From Tribonema minus (lineage: Eukaryota > Sar > Xanthophyceae > Tribonematales > Tribonemataceae): 64,000 nucleotides of DNA. Both the position numbers and the translations under genes were made by a program. This document shows, in pieces, positions 44,801 to 56,425 of this stretch (within the stretch, counting starts at the first letter, position 1; each line of letters begins with the position of its first letter). Where the stretch lies: assembly GCA_017506865.1 (NCBI GenBank), contig JAFCMP010000001.1, forward strand, positions 992,001 through 1,056,000, in the 5' to 3' direction. The notes below the pieces were generated by a model. It searched no databases. It saw only the letters and a list, made by a program, of their open reading frames with translations, and had not been told where the DNA came from.

Positions 44801-47800
44801 TTCACCCACCTTTCTCCATGCCTTGCGGCGAGAGAGTTGTCAGGTATCGCAGAGCCATGCGCATGGGTGCACAGAGCGCGCAGATGTCCCCACAGCATCG
44901 TGGTGTATTGCCGCCATGGGCCTTGCCGTCATCTCTAGGGCGCGCTGGTGTGCTGAGCATCCCCACACGCGCTGCGAGACAACCAATAAGTTGCTCCTGG
45001 CTGCCCCGTGCACCCTCAGGCGTGGGTTCAGCACCCGCCAACTGTGCACTACTTTGCACGCCCGCAAGCTGCTGGTGTGTACATATCGTTTGCGTCAGCA
45101 GTTTAGCGCCGCGGATATTCATCTGCTCAAACACTTGGCAGCACTAGCAACAACAACAAAGTACGTAATCCTGGTTGCACTCACTGTCTTCTGAGACCGC
45201 GGTCGACACCTGTGATCCAAACAAAAGAGGTACCAAATCATCAACCTCCGCCGCTCGCGCTCGCCGTTCAACGCGTAGCCTCCACGGAGGAGTGGTACGG
45301 CGCGCACGCGAACCGCAGCGACGGCGGCGACCCTGTGCTGTCAGTGCGCTGCGGCAGCGGTGGCGGCTGCGGCAGTGGCGGCAGCAGCGGCGGCGGCAGC
45401 GGCGGCGCGTGGCTGGCGCGCATCGGCCGCGCGGCGTTCGACGCGCTGATGCGGCGGCAGGCGCTGGCGATAGTGGCGCGCGCGGGCGCGGCGCTAGTGG
45501 CCGAGATGCACCCCGCCCTGAGGGCGTTCGACTTTGCGGCGGGGTATGCGTCGCTCGCGTCGGGGCAGGTATGTAGCTGGTTGCGTGATCTGTTGCAGGG
45601 TATGCAGGTATCATGGTGCTTGTGGCCGAGAGTCCGAGATGCACTGCGCGGTGAGGGCATTTGGCGTTGCGGCGGAGTACGCTTCGCTTGCAGCGGGGCA
45701 GATGTGTACGGTTAGGGTTAGATTCAACGTAGGGTAGGGTTAGGGTTCTCTATTTGTTCCCGCATGTGCAGGTGTAGATAGAGGCTCATATATCCGTTGC
45801 AGGATGCGCAGGTGTCGTGTGCTCACGGTTGCGCCGCGTCACCCCCTCTCCCGCATGGTCATCAATAACGGGCAGCGCGCCATGCGGGACTTTGCAGCAG
45901 GATCGCCGGCACACCTGCCCAGCGCGTCTGCGCGTGCGCTCACGGATGACGTCTGCGCGACGGCCCGCAGATGATGGTTAGGGTTGCGGTTGGGGTTATA
46001 ATAGAGCTCCCCCTGCTCCCCTCAGCATCTGTTGAAGTTGTGCTGGCCTGCCTCTTCTATGCATGCACTCACACATGGTCTGTGCGCTGTCGTGCTGCGC
46101 AGACTCTGGTGGACAGCGGCGCTCCTGGCGACTGCCTGTACGTGGTGCTGCACGGGCGGCTGCGCGCGCTGCCGCTGCCGACAGGCAGGGGCGATGCTCA
46201 GGTAATGCGTCATTGGGGTTAGGGTTGAGGTTAGGGTTAGGTTGGGGTGAGCATTAGGCGATGCAGGCGCCAAAAGTTGGCGGCGATGCTTAGAGAACCT
46301 CCGCCGTGACGCTGCGACCCTTCAGCGTTGGCGCGCCTGGATTGCGGGCACCTCCATCCGCGCTCAGCAGTCATGTCATACGCACACTTCAAGTGTCACA
46401 CAAGTATCACACTCTTGTCAAACTTGGTTGAGGTTGTCGTAACTGACTAGCACGCGCTCACGCGCAGGCCGCAGCAGCATTGCAGCACGCCGCCGCCGCC
46501 GCGCCGCTGCGCCACTTCAGCCGCGGCCCATGCTTACCCAAGGCCAGGTTTTCCGCACTCAGACCATCAAACTGCAGGTCCACGTGATATAGACTGACTC
46601 GCACTGCTTCCCAATTGTTTGCAGGGCGCGGCGGCATCGCAGCGCGCCGCCGCCGCCGCTGCGCCGCTACGCCACTTCAGCCGCGGCGCGCTGGTCGGCG
46701 AGGCGGCGCTCATCAGCGGCACGCCGCACGCGCACGCCGTCGTCGCGACGCGCCCCTCGCTCGTGGCGCGCATCCCGGGCAGCGTGCTGGCGCTGCTGGG
46801 GGGCAGGTATCCGCGCGTCGTGGCGCGGCTCGCGCTGCACGCCGCGGGGCGGGGGCTCAGGGGGGGGGGGGCGGGGGGCGACAACATCAAGTCCTTCGCG
46901 GTGCTGCCGTGCAGCATCCGCGCGCCGCTGGAGCTGTTTGCGGAGAGCTTGCGGAGCGCGCTGGAGGCGGTGGGGTGCTCTGTCAAGGTGCGTGCACGTC
47001 ACTTTTGCGGAGAGCTTGCGGAGCGCGCTGGAGGCGGTGGGGTGCTCTGTCAAGGTGCGTGCACGTCACTTGAGGTTGATTGCAAAGAAGGCATCTAGTG
47101 AGTTGAAGTTTGAGTTTGAGGGTCTCTGTTGCAGGCGGTGCTCGCCTGAGACGCGTTGCGGGCAGTTGACGCTCCATCAATGCATGCGGCCGCCGCTGTT
47201 CCCACTGCCTTGCTTGCTGCGGGGGATGCTGCTGTGTCAGCAAGGCTCCACGCTAGCTGTGCCGCAGCGTCAGCGCCAGGCACCTGCTCTACAGAAGCAT
47301 GTATCGCCGCAGGCACAGCCGCTGCTGAGACAAGGGAGGCGGCGCCACCGCCGCAGCTTGTCACTGCAGCTGCGGCGTCTGTCGTGACACTGACCCGCTG
47401 CAGCCTGCCCATGCGCGCTCGCTCGCCGCATGTCGCCCTCTGGCCTCACAGAGGCCCGCGCGTGGTCTTGCACAGGAACACTGTTGGTGCCGTCCCTGAC
47501 TCTGAGTTGCGTGCGCGCTCTGGCCAGAAGAGCGTATTGCCTTGGCCTCCCACCGAGCGCAGCTCTTGTCGCCGGCAGATGCCGAGCAACCGGCGCTGCT
47601 TACTGCGCCGCCAGGGCCGACCCTAGTGCTGTCCCCATGATGACTGCGCTTCCTGAGCCTCGCTGGGGCTCCTGAGGGGGCGCGCGGGTGGCCTCACGGA
47701 GTGCGCACCTGTGAACGCGTGCACTCTGCAGCAGGCGCATGCCCTCTGTGAGACATGGTCCACACCTCACATTGACCCCATGTTGACCGTGCGCTGAGCG

Positions 47801-50800
47801 TCGGTGCACCTCCTCGCGTGCGCGTAAGCAGCCTCGCTCAATGGACACTTGTGATCACGCATGCTGCACTCTGCACCAAGCGCACACGCTCCGCGAGACA
47901 TGGCCCGCCCCTAACATATACCCTTGCCAGTCGCGTGCTGGGCGGCGCTGCAGCTGCTCACGGGCGCGCTGGTCGCCTCGCGGCTGGGACTCTCATGAAC
48001 AATGAATCACATGCACTCTGCACCTAGTGCACGTATTACGCTCCGCAAAACATGGCATACCCCTGATGGTCACCCTTGTTGACCACTTGCTGAGCATCGC
48101 TGCACCCTTGTTGACCACTTGCTGAGCGTCGCTGCAGCTGCTCACGGGTGCGCTAGTCGCCTCGCGGCTCGGCCTCGAGGCGGAGGACCTCGACGCGTAC
48201 GACATGGGCTCCTTCGTGGCCGCGTCCGTGAGCAGCCACCTCGCCGCCGAGGAGGAGTCCGCTGACGTCCTGCTGCTGCAGGTATGCATGTACGCAGAGC
48301 GCCGTCGCCGTCTGGTGCGTGGTCAAGCTAGGGGGCTGACGTGCTCTGCAATGTCAATGTCCATGTGATGTGAGAGCAGTGTCGTCGCGGCCGAGGAGGG
48401 GTCCGCCGACGTCCTGCTGCCGCAGGTGACTGTTTCAAGGAGTGTGTGCATCCCATTCCTGCGTGTTGCATGCCGAGCAAGCAAGCAACCGCGTAACGCC
48501 GGCGCGCGCTGTGTACACCCCATTCCTTTCGTTCGTTGTGTGCGAGCAAGCACCTGTTGCGTAATACCGTGAGCAGCCACCTCGCCGCCGAGGAGGAATC
48601 CGCCGACGTCCTGCTGCTGCAGGTAACTACTCTGAAGTATGAAGTACTTTTTGTTCATTCTCGCTCAAGGCGCGAAAACGCCCAGATGGCGGATGTCCAT
48701 GGACTTGTAATCAGACTCTGCATGTGTCCTTGTGTACTTCTACACCCTTCTTGTGTATCCTATTCCGATTTGTGCCGAGCAAGCAAGCGGTCGTGTCACA
48801 CCGCCGCGCGCTGGCGTTAAGGCCGAGGACGAGTCCGCCGACATCCTGCTGCTGCAGGTGCGTGTGTATCTGCAGCGCGCCGTGGCCGCGTGTTGCATGC
48901 CTGTGTGTGCCTAGCAAGCAAGCACTCGCATTGCGCCGGCATTCAGGCCGGAAACTCGATGTCCGTGTGATGAGAACGCGCTGATGTCATCGCCAAGGAG
49001 GAGTGCGCAGACGTCCTGCCGCCACACATTCATAACCATGTATTGCTGAGCGCTGGCGCGTCTTTTTGCGCTGGCCCGCCTGGGGGCGCGCGGCGCGCCA
49101 TCGCTGCGCGTGGCAGTGGAAGGGGGGGGGGGGGGCTGATGTGCTCCCCAGTTCTTGGAGGCAAGCACGCGCGTGCTCCTGCTGAGCGCTGCAATCAGGT
49201 GCTGTGATTCTGATTGCAGCTCTGCACTGCTGGGAACGCTTTGGCTTATCGCACCCAATTGGGTGCAGCACCACGTGCTGCTCTCACTCTTCAGCAGCCT
49301 GCGGCGCCTAGGATTCACCCTGATACGCTTGCCCTTGCAGGCGGGTGACACGTGCTCGTGCGCTCTGCAGACGCAGACATCTGACACCATATACCCCACC
49401 TACCCCCCCTGTGACAGGCGGCTGGCACGCGTTCGCTTGACGTAGCAGGCGGGTTACACGTGCTCATGCGCAGTGCAGACGCAGGAAGAATGACCCCATA
49501 TACGTACATACGCATTTCTCCCTTGCACAGGCGGACTGGCACGTGGCTGCTTGACGTTGCAGATGGGTGACATGTGCTCATGCGCACTCCGGCTGCTGAC
49601 CTGATAAATATACATGCATACCCATTTCTCCCTTGCACAGGCGGACTGGCACGCGTCCACGTGGACGCAGCTGTGCTGCCAGCACGCGGACGGCGTGCTG
49701 CTGGTGGGCAACGCCGCAGACCGCCCAACCGTGACGCAGGTATGTACACTTCTATGATATTATACAGTGTAATTTCCATGCTACCCTACCAGCTGGTACG
49801 TATGTGTACATTCTACAGGCATGCTGGTGGGCAATGCCGCGGAACGCCCGACCGTACCGCAGGTGCGCCAGGACCAAAGCGTATGCATGTATTTGCGTCT
49901 ATGCGGCATGATTTTTATGCTAGCCTCCGCCAGCTAGTACTCTGCTACAGCTGTGTGCCTAGTCTTGCTGATGGCGCGAAGCAACACGTGATACACATGC
50001 TGCTGCCTCTTGTTCACATTGCGTTTCAGATGAACGCCTCGCTGTGTCTGCTGTGATGTATGTAGCGGACGAGTAGGTATACAATACATATGCGCTCGTC
50101 CTCGTCGTCACACTGCGTACAACGCTTCGCGCGCATCCCGCCTCGCAGCTCGAGCGCGAGCTGCGCCCGGGCGACGCGTTTCAGCCGGACGCCGCGCTGT
50201 GCCTGCTGCGTTGTATGTAGCGGAACAATAGGTACACATACATGTGAGCATTTTTTTCCTTGTCGTCACATTGCGTACACTGCTTCGCGCGCATCCCGCC
50301 TCGCAGCTCGAGCGCGAGCTGCGCCCGGGCGATGCGTTTCAGCCGGACGCCGCGCTGTGCCTGCTGCGTTGTATGTAGCGGAACAATAGGTACACATACA
50401 TATGAGCTTTTTCTTCCTTGTCGTCACATTCCGTACACCGCTTCGCGCGCATCCCGCCGCGCAGCTCGAGCGCGAGCTGCGCCTGGGCGACGCGTTTCAG
50501 ATGGACGCCGCGCTGTGCCTGGTGCACGTCGACCCCCCCCCCGGCTACCACCCCACCAACACGCGCGCGTGGTTCGTCGACAGGCAGCTCAACAGCCACT
50601 TCCACATCAGGTGCGCTTGAGGTTTAGGAGAGCGATGGTTAAGTGTAGATTTAGGATTGACACGTATGTATGTGTACGTATTGCAGCGTGCTTCATGCAG
50701 TTTCACGCGTGTTCCTATAGCTTACGCGTACACACGCAGTACACATGCACTTCATACTCGCGTCAGTGAACCCCGTTTGACGCGCGCCGTGTACAGGCTG

Positions 50801-53800
50801 CAGCGCTTTCTATGCTAGCCTACCAGCTAGTACTCTGCTGCAGCTACGAACCCACACTTGCTGGACGGTACCAGTAAAGAAGTGAGGCACGTACTGCTGC
50901 CTCCCCCTGGACTATACTTGGTGGTTTTTCATGTATTTGGGCTGGGCTATTTTTAAACAGTTTCATTTTCTGGGCTATTTGCACGAGGTACACATTCCGA
51001 CGCCTGTTCCCCGTTTGACGCGTGCCGGCCACAGGCTGCAGCGCGGCATGGACGGCTCCTCCCGGTGGCACTACAAGAGATGTATGTACGCGCACGTACG
51101 TGTAGCGTGCTCCACGCATCGTCGCGCGTGTCCACGTAGCCTTGCACGCCCGCATGTACACCTGCACTTGATACTCATGCCAGTAAGCCCCTGCCTGGTG
51201 AGTGGCGTACACAGACTGCAGCGGAGCACGGACGTCCCCTCCCGGTGGCATTACAAGAGCGACTTCCTACGCGTGGCGCGCTGCCTGTGCGGCAAGGCGG
51301 TGGGCCTCGTCCTAGGGGGCGGGGGGGCCAGGGGGATGGCCCACGTGGGACTCATCAGGGCCCTCGAAGAGCAACAGGTGCGTGCTACGATAGGCTACTT
51401 CATACTTGAAGTAGCCAGATGTTGCGACCGCGCGTCTTAATGCTGCTGATGTCTATACGGTACCTCGGAAGCTCGGTTCGCAAAGGGGAAGAGGAAACAT
51501 TGGTGCACCGCCGCTGTGCTTGCGGATCCACATGGTCCGAATTGAATGCGCCTCTCAACGCCCACGTCTGTACGGTATGTCGGAAGTTTGGTATAGCGAG
51601 GGGGAGGAAGTCTGAAGCACCTCTCTCAGCCCGCGTGTGTACTTTGACGTATGCGCCTCTGCGCAGTCACGGCGGTGCACGCGCTCCGGACGGCCTACGC
51701 AGGCAGACGATGACACATGCTCAATCAGCCGCCTGTGCCTCCCTGAAAACATTGGCGCACCGCCGCTGCGGCATCGCCGCCTGTGCTCGCAGATCCCCCG
51801 TGGACTACATTGAACGCGCCTCTCAACGCCCACTTCTATACGGTACTGCGATTGGGCACGTAAAGGCGAAGAAGAAACATCGGTGCATAGCTCTTGCGAA
51901 CGCGCCTGCCTCCCGAGCGACCGCCTGTGCCTCCCTGAAACATGGGTGCACCGCCGCCCTGACATCGCCCCCCGTGCTTGCAGATCCCCGTAGACTACAT
52001 CGAACAAGCCTCTCAGCGACCACCTTGATACGGTACTTCGAAGTTCGGTACGTAAAGGTGCAGTGCTCACCCTAACCCAACCCTAACCCTCACCCCTAAC
52101 CTAACCCTAACCCTAACCCTTGCTGTGCCTGCAGATCCCCGTAGACCACATTGAACGCGCCTCTCAATGCCCACTTCTATGCGGTACTTCGAGGTTCGGT
52201 ACGCAAAGGGGAGAAGGTGCATCGCTTGCTGTGGCCACTTCCATACGGCTACTTCAAAGTTTGGTACGTCAAGCTGAGGACGTGCACGGCTTGCTGTGCG
52301 CTCGCAGATCCCCGTGGACTACATTGCGGGCACGAGCATCGGCGCGCTCGTGGGCGGCCTGTACGCTATGGACGACTCGCTGCTGGGCATCCTGCCGCGC
52401 GTCAACCGGTTCGCGCGCACCATGAGCAGCACGTGGGGCTACGTGCGCGACCTCACGCTGCCCATCACGTCGTACTTCAGGTGAGCGGCAGCAGCGATCA
52501 GTCACAATCCTGGGGTATGTATGTAGCCATGTATTCGGTACTTGCACATCTCATACTACTTGGAATTTGGTACTTGCACATCTAATATTACTTCGGAAGT
52601 ACTGCCTTGCCCAGTAGTACGGCTACGTGCGCGACATCATGCTGCCGATCACGTCGTTCTTGAGGTGAACGGGGCAGCGATCAGCAGCATCCTGGGATAG
52701 TAAGTAGCCATGTATATGTGCGAACCCCGTGCTTTGGAAGTATTTATTTGCCTACTTCTACATAGTGATGGGGCTACGTGCGCGACCTCACGCTGCCGAT
52801 CACGTCGTACTGCAGGTGAGCGGTAGCGGCGATCAGTCACTATTGTGGGGTATGTTTGTAGCCATGTAAACATGCACACCTTGGTACAGTGGGGCTACGT
52901 GCGCGACGTCACGCTGCCGATCACGTCATACTTCAGGTGAGCGGCAGCGATCAGCAGCGACCTAGGGGGTATTGCACCTGCATATGCATGCATACCCTGG
53001 TGCAGAGGGGCTGCGTGCGCGACATTTCGCTGCCCACAGTGTCATGTTCCAGATATTCCAGGCGAGCACGGCCAGCTGTTGCTCTCAGCAACAATTGGCA
53101 GACGTTGTTTGTTTCTGCTGCTGCTGTGATTGTTTTTGGCTTCAGTGGCTGGGCAGATGCCATTGTAGTCCAGACTTCCCCTCCCCCCCCCCTATATGCA
53201 TCGGTCACCGCGAGCTACTCCCATCGGCAGCTGTTGCACTTCTGCGAGCGACGAGGCTCACGGCGCGCCACCCCCCTCTCTGCCCTCACACTCCGCGCAG
53301 CGGCTTCGGCTTCAACCAGGGCACGCAGCTCGCCTTCGGCGCCGCGACGCGCATCGAGGACTTCTGGCTCACGTACCTGTGCGTGACGACGGACCTCACA
53401 ACTTCAAGTGCGGCGACGCACGTCAACGGCACGGCGTGGCGCTACGTGCGCGCCAGCATGAGCCTCGCGGGCTACCTGCCGCCCATCTGCGACCTCGACG
53501 CGAAAGGGACGCTGCACCTCCTCATCGACGGCGGCTACGTCAACAGTGAGTCGTGCAGAACACGTATAGAATGACAATGCCAGGAAGTGGAGGGCGGCTT
53601 TGCATGGCAGGGAATTCCCTGTATATACATACTCTCGTTCTGCGACCTCGACGCGAGGGGGACGCTGCATCTGCTCATCGACAGCGGCCACGTCAACAGT
53701 GAGTCGTGCTGACTATAGTATTTGCGATGTCAGGAAGTAGAGGGCGACTTTGCACGGCAGGCAGCGGTAGTGGATACCTCCCCCCCTTGTATACATACCC

Positions 53801-56425
53801 CCTGTCTGCGACCTTGACGCGCGCGGGACGCTGCACCTCCTCATCGACGGCGGCTACGTCAACAAAGAGTCTGCTGCGTGGTTGTTGGAAGTGGTGAGAG
53901 CAGCGTGTGAGAGCCGCGCCGCTTTCGTGCGCGCGACGCATTGTTTTCGTCCAGTGATACTTCCATATTGTATACATGCCCCCATCTGCAACCTCGACGC
54001 GCGCGACGCGCTGCACCTCCGCATCGACAGCTGATACGTCAAGGGCTGGTAGAGTGACTCTCTGCTAAGGTCCCATTGCATGAAAGTCCTTGTGTTGAGC
54101 GCATCGTAGGCAGGTGACGCAGGCTGGGCGATTTGCTCATGGTGAGCACACGCTCTCAGGACAAGGCACCTCCTCATCAATGGCGGCGACGTCAATAGTG
54201 GCAAAGAGTATGTTTGGGAAGCAGGGATGTTTGTGATAACGGCAGCGGCCGTGCGGCAGCGCCGTGTCTGCACCGCTCACGAGCGCAGCGCACTTTTTCG
54301 CAGCAACCCGAGTCTCAGTGCCTTACTGTACAATTGCCGATCTTGCAGGCACACGGCAGACTGCTTGAGTGGCGTCAGGCCTATGACGACATGTGCCGGC
54401 AGTCTCCTGAAGAGCCTGCATCACCACGGTCAGCGTCACCATGCAGACATGGTAGTGGCACAGTGACAGCGCAGACGTCTATACTGCGCAACCACTAAAC
54501 GCAACACCACAAGTGCAATGAACACATCGAACAGAAGCACGCTGCCTTTGCTAACGTTCGCACCGTGCATGCGTCGAGCGCTGCTGCAGACCTGCCCGCG
54601 GACGCGATGCGCGCGCGCGCTTCGGCGTGTCTGCAGTCCCCCATCAAGTGCGCAGCATGACAACCAGCATCAGCCTACATGACCATACAACTCAACTGAA
54701 AGGCTTCAATAAAGGGCGCGCTCATCTGCTGTCGTCCTCAGGTGTAGGAAAACATTGAGAGCTTGTGCAGAAGCAGCATGCCTACTGCCTTTGCTGACGT
54801 TAGCGTTGTGCACGCCGAGCGCTGCTGCTGCAGACCTCCCCGCGGACGCGATGCGCGCGCATGCATCATTACGATCGGCATCAGCATGCAGAGTAGCGGC
54901 GCAGTGACAGCGCCAGCGTTATACCGCGCAACTACTTGAACGCAACACCACCAGCGTGGCACCAGTATGGTAAGTAGCATGCTGCTTTGCTGACGTCTTT
55001 ATCTCCAAGCTGACGTTCGCACCGTGCGCGCGCCGTCGAGCGCTGCTGCAGACCTGCCCGCGGACGCGATGCGCGCGCGCTTCGGCGCCGGCACCGTCAT
55101 CGCCAGCGACGTCGGCTCCACGTGGACCTTTGAGAGCTACAACTACGGCGACCTCCTCAACGGCCTCTCCACGTTCTTCCGCTCGCTGTGGCCATTCAGC
55201 ACGCGCGTCACGGTGAGCGCGCGCGCGCAGCAGCAGCAGCAGCAGTGCTCAGAGTTGACTGGCGGCGAACGCGGCTGGTGTGGTGCTGTGACGCAGGCAG
55301 AGCGCGAGCTGCGCTGACCAGCAGCAGCGCTTGTTGAGTATGGTTGCGGGCAGCGATCGCGATTGGTGCGGTGCTGTGCTGCGGACAGAGTCAGCCGTGC
55401 GAGCTGCGCTGCGCAGCCCGGCATCGCATGTCGTGGTTTCGCTGCCAGTGGCCCGAGGCAGCGCTGGCTGAGTGGTGTCCTGCCTGCGGTTAGGGTTAGG
55501 GTGAGCTGAGATGACTGTATGGCTATATCGCTGCTGCATGGGCCTGCTGGTATTGCATCCCCGCTTGCGGCCCACACGCCGCCATGTGTCCTTCCAAAGA
55601 GCCAAGCGCATCGGCTGCTGCTGACACGTGTCACCACATCAGGATGGCATGCTCTCAAAACAAAGCGGCGTCGCCCCTTGTGCCGGCGCAGATTCCTTCC
55701 ATGGCCAAGATCAGCGAGCAGCTCGCCTACATCAGCAGCGTCAAGCAGCTGGAGGACGCCAAGGCGGCCTCCGATCTGTACCTGCACCCGCCCATAGACC
55801 CCTACGCGACGCTCGAGTTCCACAAGTACAAGGAGATACAGCAGGTGCGCATGAATGATCCTTCTAGTTCTGGCTTCAACTCTTGCGTTAATAAGCTCCC
55901 AGTGCACTTGAGCTGCGCTCTGGAACCCCGTGCGGCTACCAATACCCCACATGTCATTGATGGTCCACAAGCGCTTGGGCCGATGTACTGGTTGCCCCTT
56001 TGACTCGTGTGAAGTCTAGCCAGGCCTTGCTTGCACGCCAATGCGCGGCGGCGGCGGTGGCGCACGCCGCACTACATCACCAAGCAGCACCAGCTGGACC
56101 CTCTCCAAATTTGTGCCGAAATCAGCTCGTGCACCGCTACGTCTGCTGCCTCCGAGACCTCACTGCCGCCGCTGCCACCGCTGCCGCCGCCGCCGCCGCG
56201 CTGCAGGTGGGCTACGCGTACGCCGCGGAGGCGGTCGCGCGCTGGCGCGAATCGACGCTGTGCCACGATTGGCAGCACATCGCCCCCGCGCACAGGCAGT
56301 CTGCGGCCTCGCACCTGTGGCCGAAAGCCTCCGCCGCCACTGCCGCCGCCGCCGCCGCCCCCTTGTCGTCGTCCCCCAGGAGCCCCCTACGCGTCGGCCG
56401 CTCCAAGTCCTTCGCGGTCGCGTGA
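41816..56425 (+). CDS. PNPLA6: Neuropathy-target-esterase family lysophospholipase (PNPLA6/7-like), 14 exons
   Basis: Membrane-anchored lysophospholipase/phosphatidylcholine hydrolase of the ER. Exons: 41816-42355, about 43327-44666, 45279-45568, 46103-46201, 46625-46987, 48138-48281, 49641-49739, 50465-50610, 51215-51377, 52308-52480, 53301-53545, 55052-55212, 55692-55844, 56207-56425; phases agree throughout, except that the exon 2 acceptor is uncertain. A transmembrane helix ([20 protein letters not shown]) is at residues about 18-37. Three cNMP-binding-like regions follow ([28 protein letters not shown]...[26 protein letters not shown]). The patatin domain has the oxyanion loop [12 protein letters not shown], nucleophile Ser in [21 protein letters not shown], catalytic Asp in IDGGYVNNLPAD, and the family C-terminus [16 protein letters not shown]. 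Exon 2 is unusually rich in Ala/Gly inserts, and its frame is broken by one base in a G homopolymer at about 44539-44607 (probable sequencing slip). The order matches animal and yeast NTE. Confidence 0.94.
42356..43326 (+). other. First NTE intron
   Basis: Donor CAG|GTGCGT at 42356. The acceptor is uncertain: phase-0 AG sites occur at 43324-43326 and 43333-43335, where the frame becomes family-like ([14 protein letters not shown]). No exon-edge copies were recognised in this intron, unlike the later ones. Confidence 0.5.
44535..44610 (+). repeat. G homopolymer tracts inside NTE exon 2 that shift the frame
   Basis: Several long G runs with few interruptions. The frame that carries [14 protein letters not shown] runs out of phase here, and the next family-like segment ([19 protein letters not shown], ending at the donor 44667) is in another frame, offset by one base. 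The number of Gs is the likely error. Confidence 0.75.
45569..46102 (+). repeat. NTE intron 3: copies of exon 3's 3' edge and TTAGGG repeats
   Basis: The exon end (gtggccgagatgca...tttgcggcggggtatgcgtcgctcgcgtcggggcag, about 45498-45568) is echoed at about 45621-45695 and more weakly at about 45850-45935. TTAGGG-like repeats lie at 45711-45747. Confidence 0.75.
46202..46624 (+). repeat. NTE intron 4: TTAGGG-like donor flank and a copy of exon 5's 5' edge
   Basis: GGGTTAGGGTTGAGGTTAGGG lies at 46216-46248, 15 bases into the intron. At about 46467-46530 the acceptor and start of exon 5 (gcaggccgcagc...cgccgctgcgccacttcagccgcgg) are repeated; the real edge is 46621-46690. Confidence 0.8.
46937..47072 (+). 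repeat. Exact 67-bp tandem duplication across the NTE exon 5 donor
   Basis: The segment from about 46937 (ttgcggagagcttgcggagc) through the donor (GTCAAG|GTGCGTGC) to cgtcactt is repeated immediately downstream, starting about 47004, with no visible mismatch. The second donor is at about 47055. Its use would insert 67 nt and shift the frame. Confidence 0.92.
47930..49030 (+). repeat. NTE exon 6 and its flanking edge copies (a coding exon lies at 48138-48281)
   Basis: Before the exon, its start (gctgcagctgctcacgggygcgctrgtcgcctcgcggctsgg) is copied at about 47943-47990, with shorter echoes at about 48080-48105 and further upstream. After the exon, its end (gccgaggaggagtccgctgacgtcctgctgctgcag|gt) is copied at about 48385-48430, 48565-48628, 48820-48865 and 48978-49025. 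The copy at 48565-48628 preserves the longest stretch and a GTAACT donor. Confidence 0.88.
49320..49880 (+). repeat. NTE exon 7 with edge copies on both sides (a coding exon lies at 49641-49739)
   Basis: Acceptor-plus-start copies (cccttgcacaggcggactggcacg) lie at about 49327-49350, 49415-49445, and 49515-49565. The exon end (gctggtgggcaacgccgcagaccgcccaaccgtgacgcaggt) is copied at about 49820-49866 with a GTGCGC donor. Confidence 0.85.
50091..50620 (+). repeat. Three-unit 158-bp tandem array whose last unit contains NTE exon 8
   Basis: The acceptor/exon start cgcagctcgagcgcgagctg occurs at exon-start positions 50149, 50307 and 50465, an exact 158-bp period. The first two units are nearly identical to each other. 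They differ from the real exon by gcccgggcga for gcctgggcga and by ending in a stop (gttgtatgtag). A fourth remnant lies at about 50020-50075. Confidence 0.93.
50780..51214 (+). repeat. NTE intron 8: copies of exon 9's 5' edge
   Basis: The exon 9 start (acagactgcagcggagcacggacgtcccctcccggtggca, about 51211-51255) is repeated at about 51030-51075 (cacaggctgcagcgcggcatggacggctcc) and truncated at about 50794-50815. The unit is about 180-220 bp. Confidence 0.8.
51515..52307 (+). repeat. NTE intron 9: at least four copies of exon 10's 5' edge and a telomere-like repeat
   Basis: Copies of the acceptor and exon start (gcagatccccgtggactacattg) lie at about 51520-51560, 51786-51835, 51980-52025 and 52131-52180, each followed by aacgcgcctctcaacgcccacttctatacggtact. 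The continuing part is absent from the real exon, showing that the copies descend from each other. CCCTAA repeats lie at 52069-52120. Confidence 0.88.
52069..52120. repeat. Interstitial CCCTAA telomere-like repeat in NTE intron 9
   Basis: About eight CCCTAA-type units with minor variation directly upstream of an exon-10 acceptor copy. Confidence 0.9.
52481..53300 (+). repeat. NTE intron 10: four copies of exon 10's 3' edge
   Basis: The exon end (ggctacgtgcgcgacctcacgctgcccatcacgtcgtacttcaggtgagcggcagc) is repeated at about 52620-52676, 52771-52830, 52890-52946 and 53008-53065. Three of the copies keep AGGTGA at the junction. Confidence 0.9.
53546..55051 (+). repeat. NTE intron 11: copies of exon 11's 3' edge and exon 12's 5' edge
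   Basis: Exon 11 end copies (tgcgacctcgacgcgar.ggacgctgcacctcctcatcgac) lie at about 53640-53710, 53809-53870, 53988-54045 and 54160-54200. Exon 12 start copies (ctgctgcagacctgcccgcggacgcgatgcgcgcgcgc) lie at about 54545-54615 and 54800-54870. Copies nearest the exon are the best conserved. Confidence 0.88.

Noticed and set aside
47156-47626. Ala-rich + strand open frame in NTE intron 5, considered as an extra exon.
   Set aside because: Exon 5 joins exon 6 in phase and in register with the family (SVK to [12 protein letters not shown]). Inserting the frame would break that alignment, and it lacks a clear donor.
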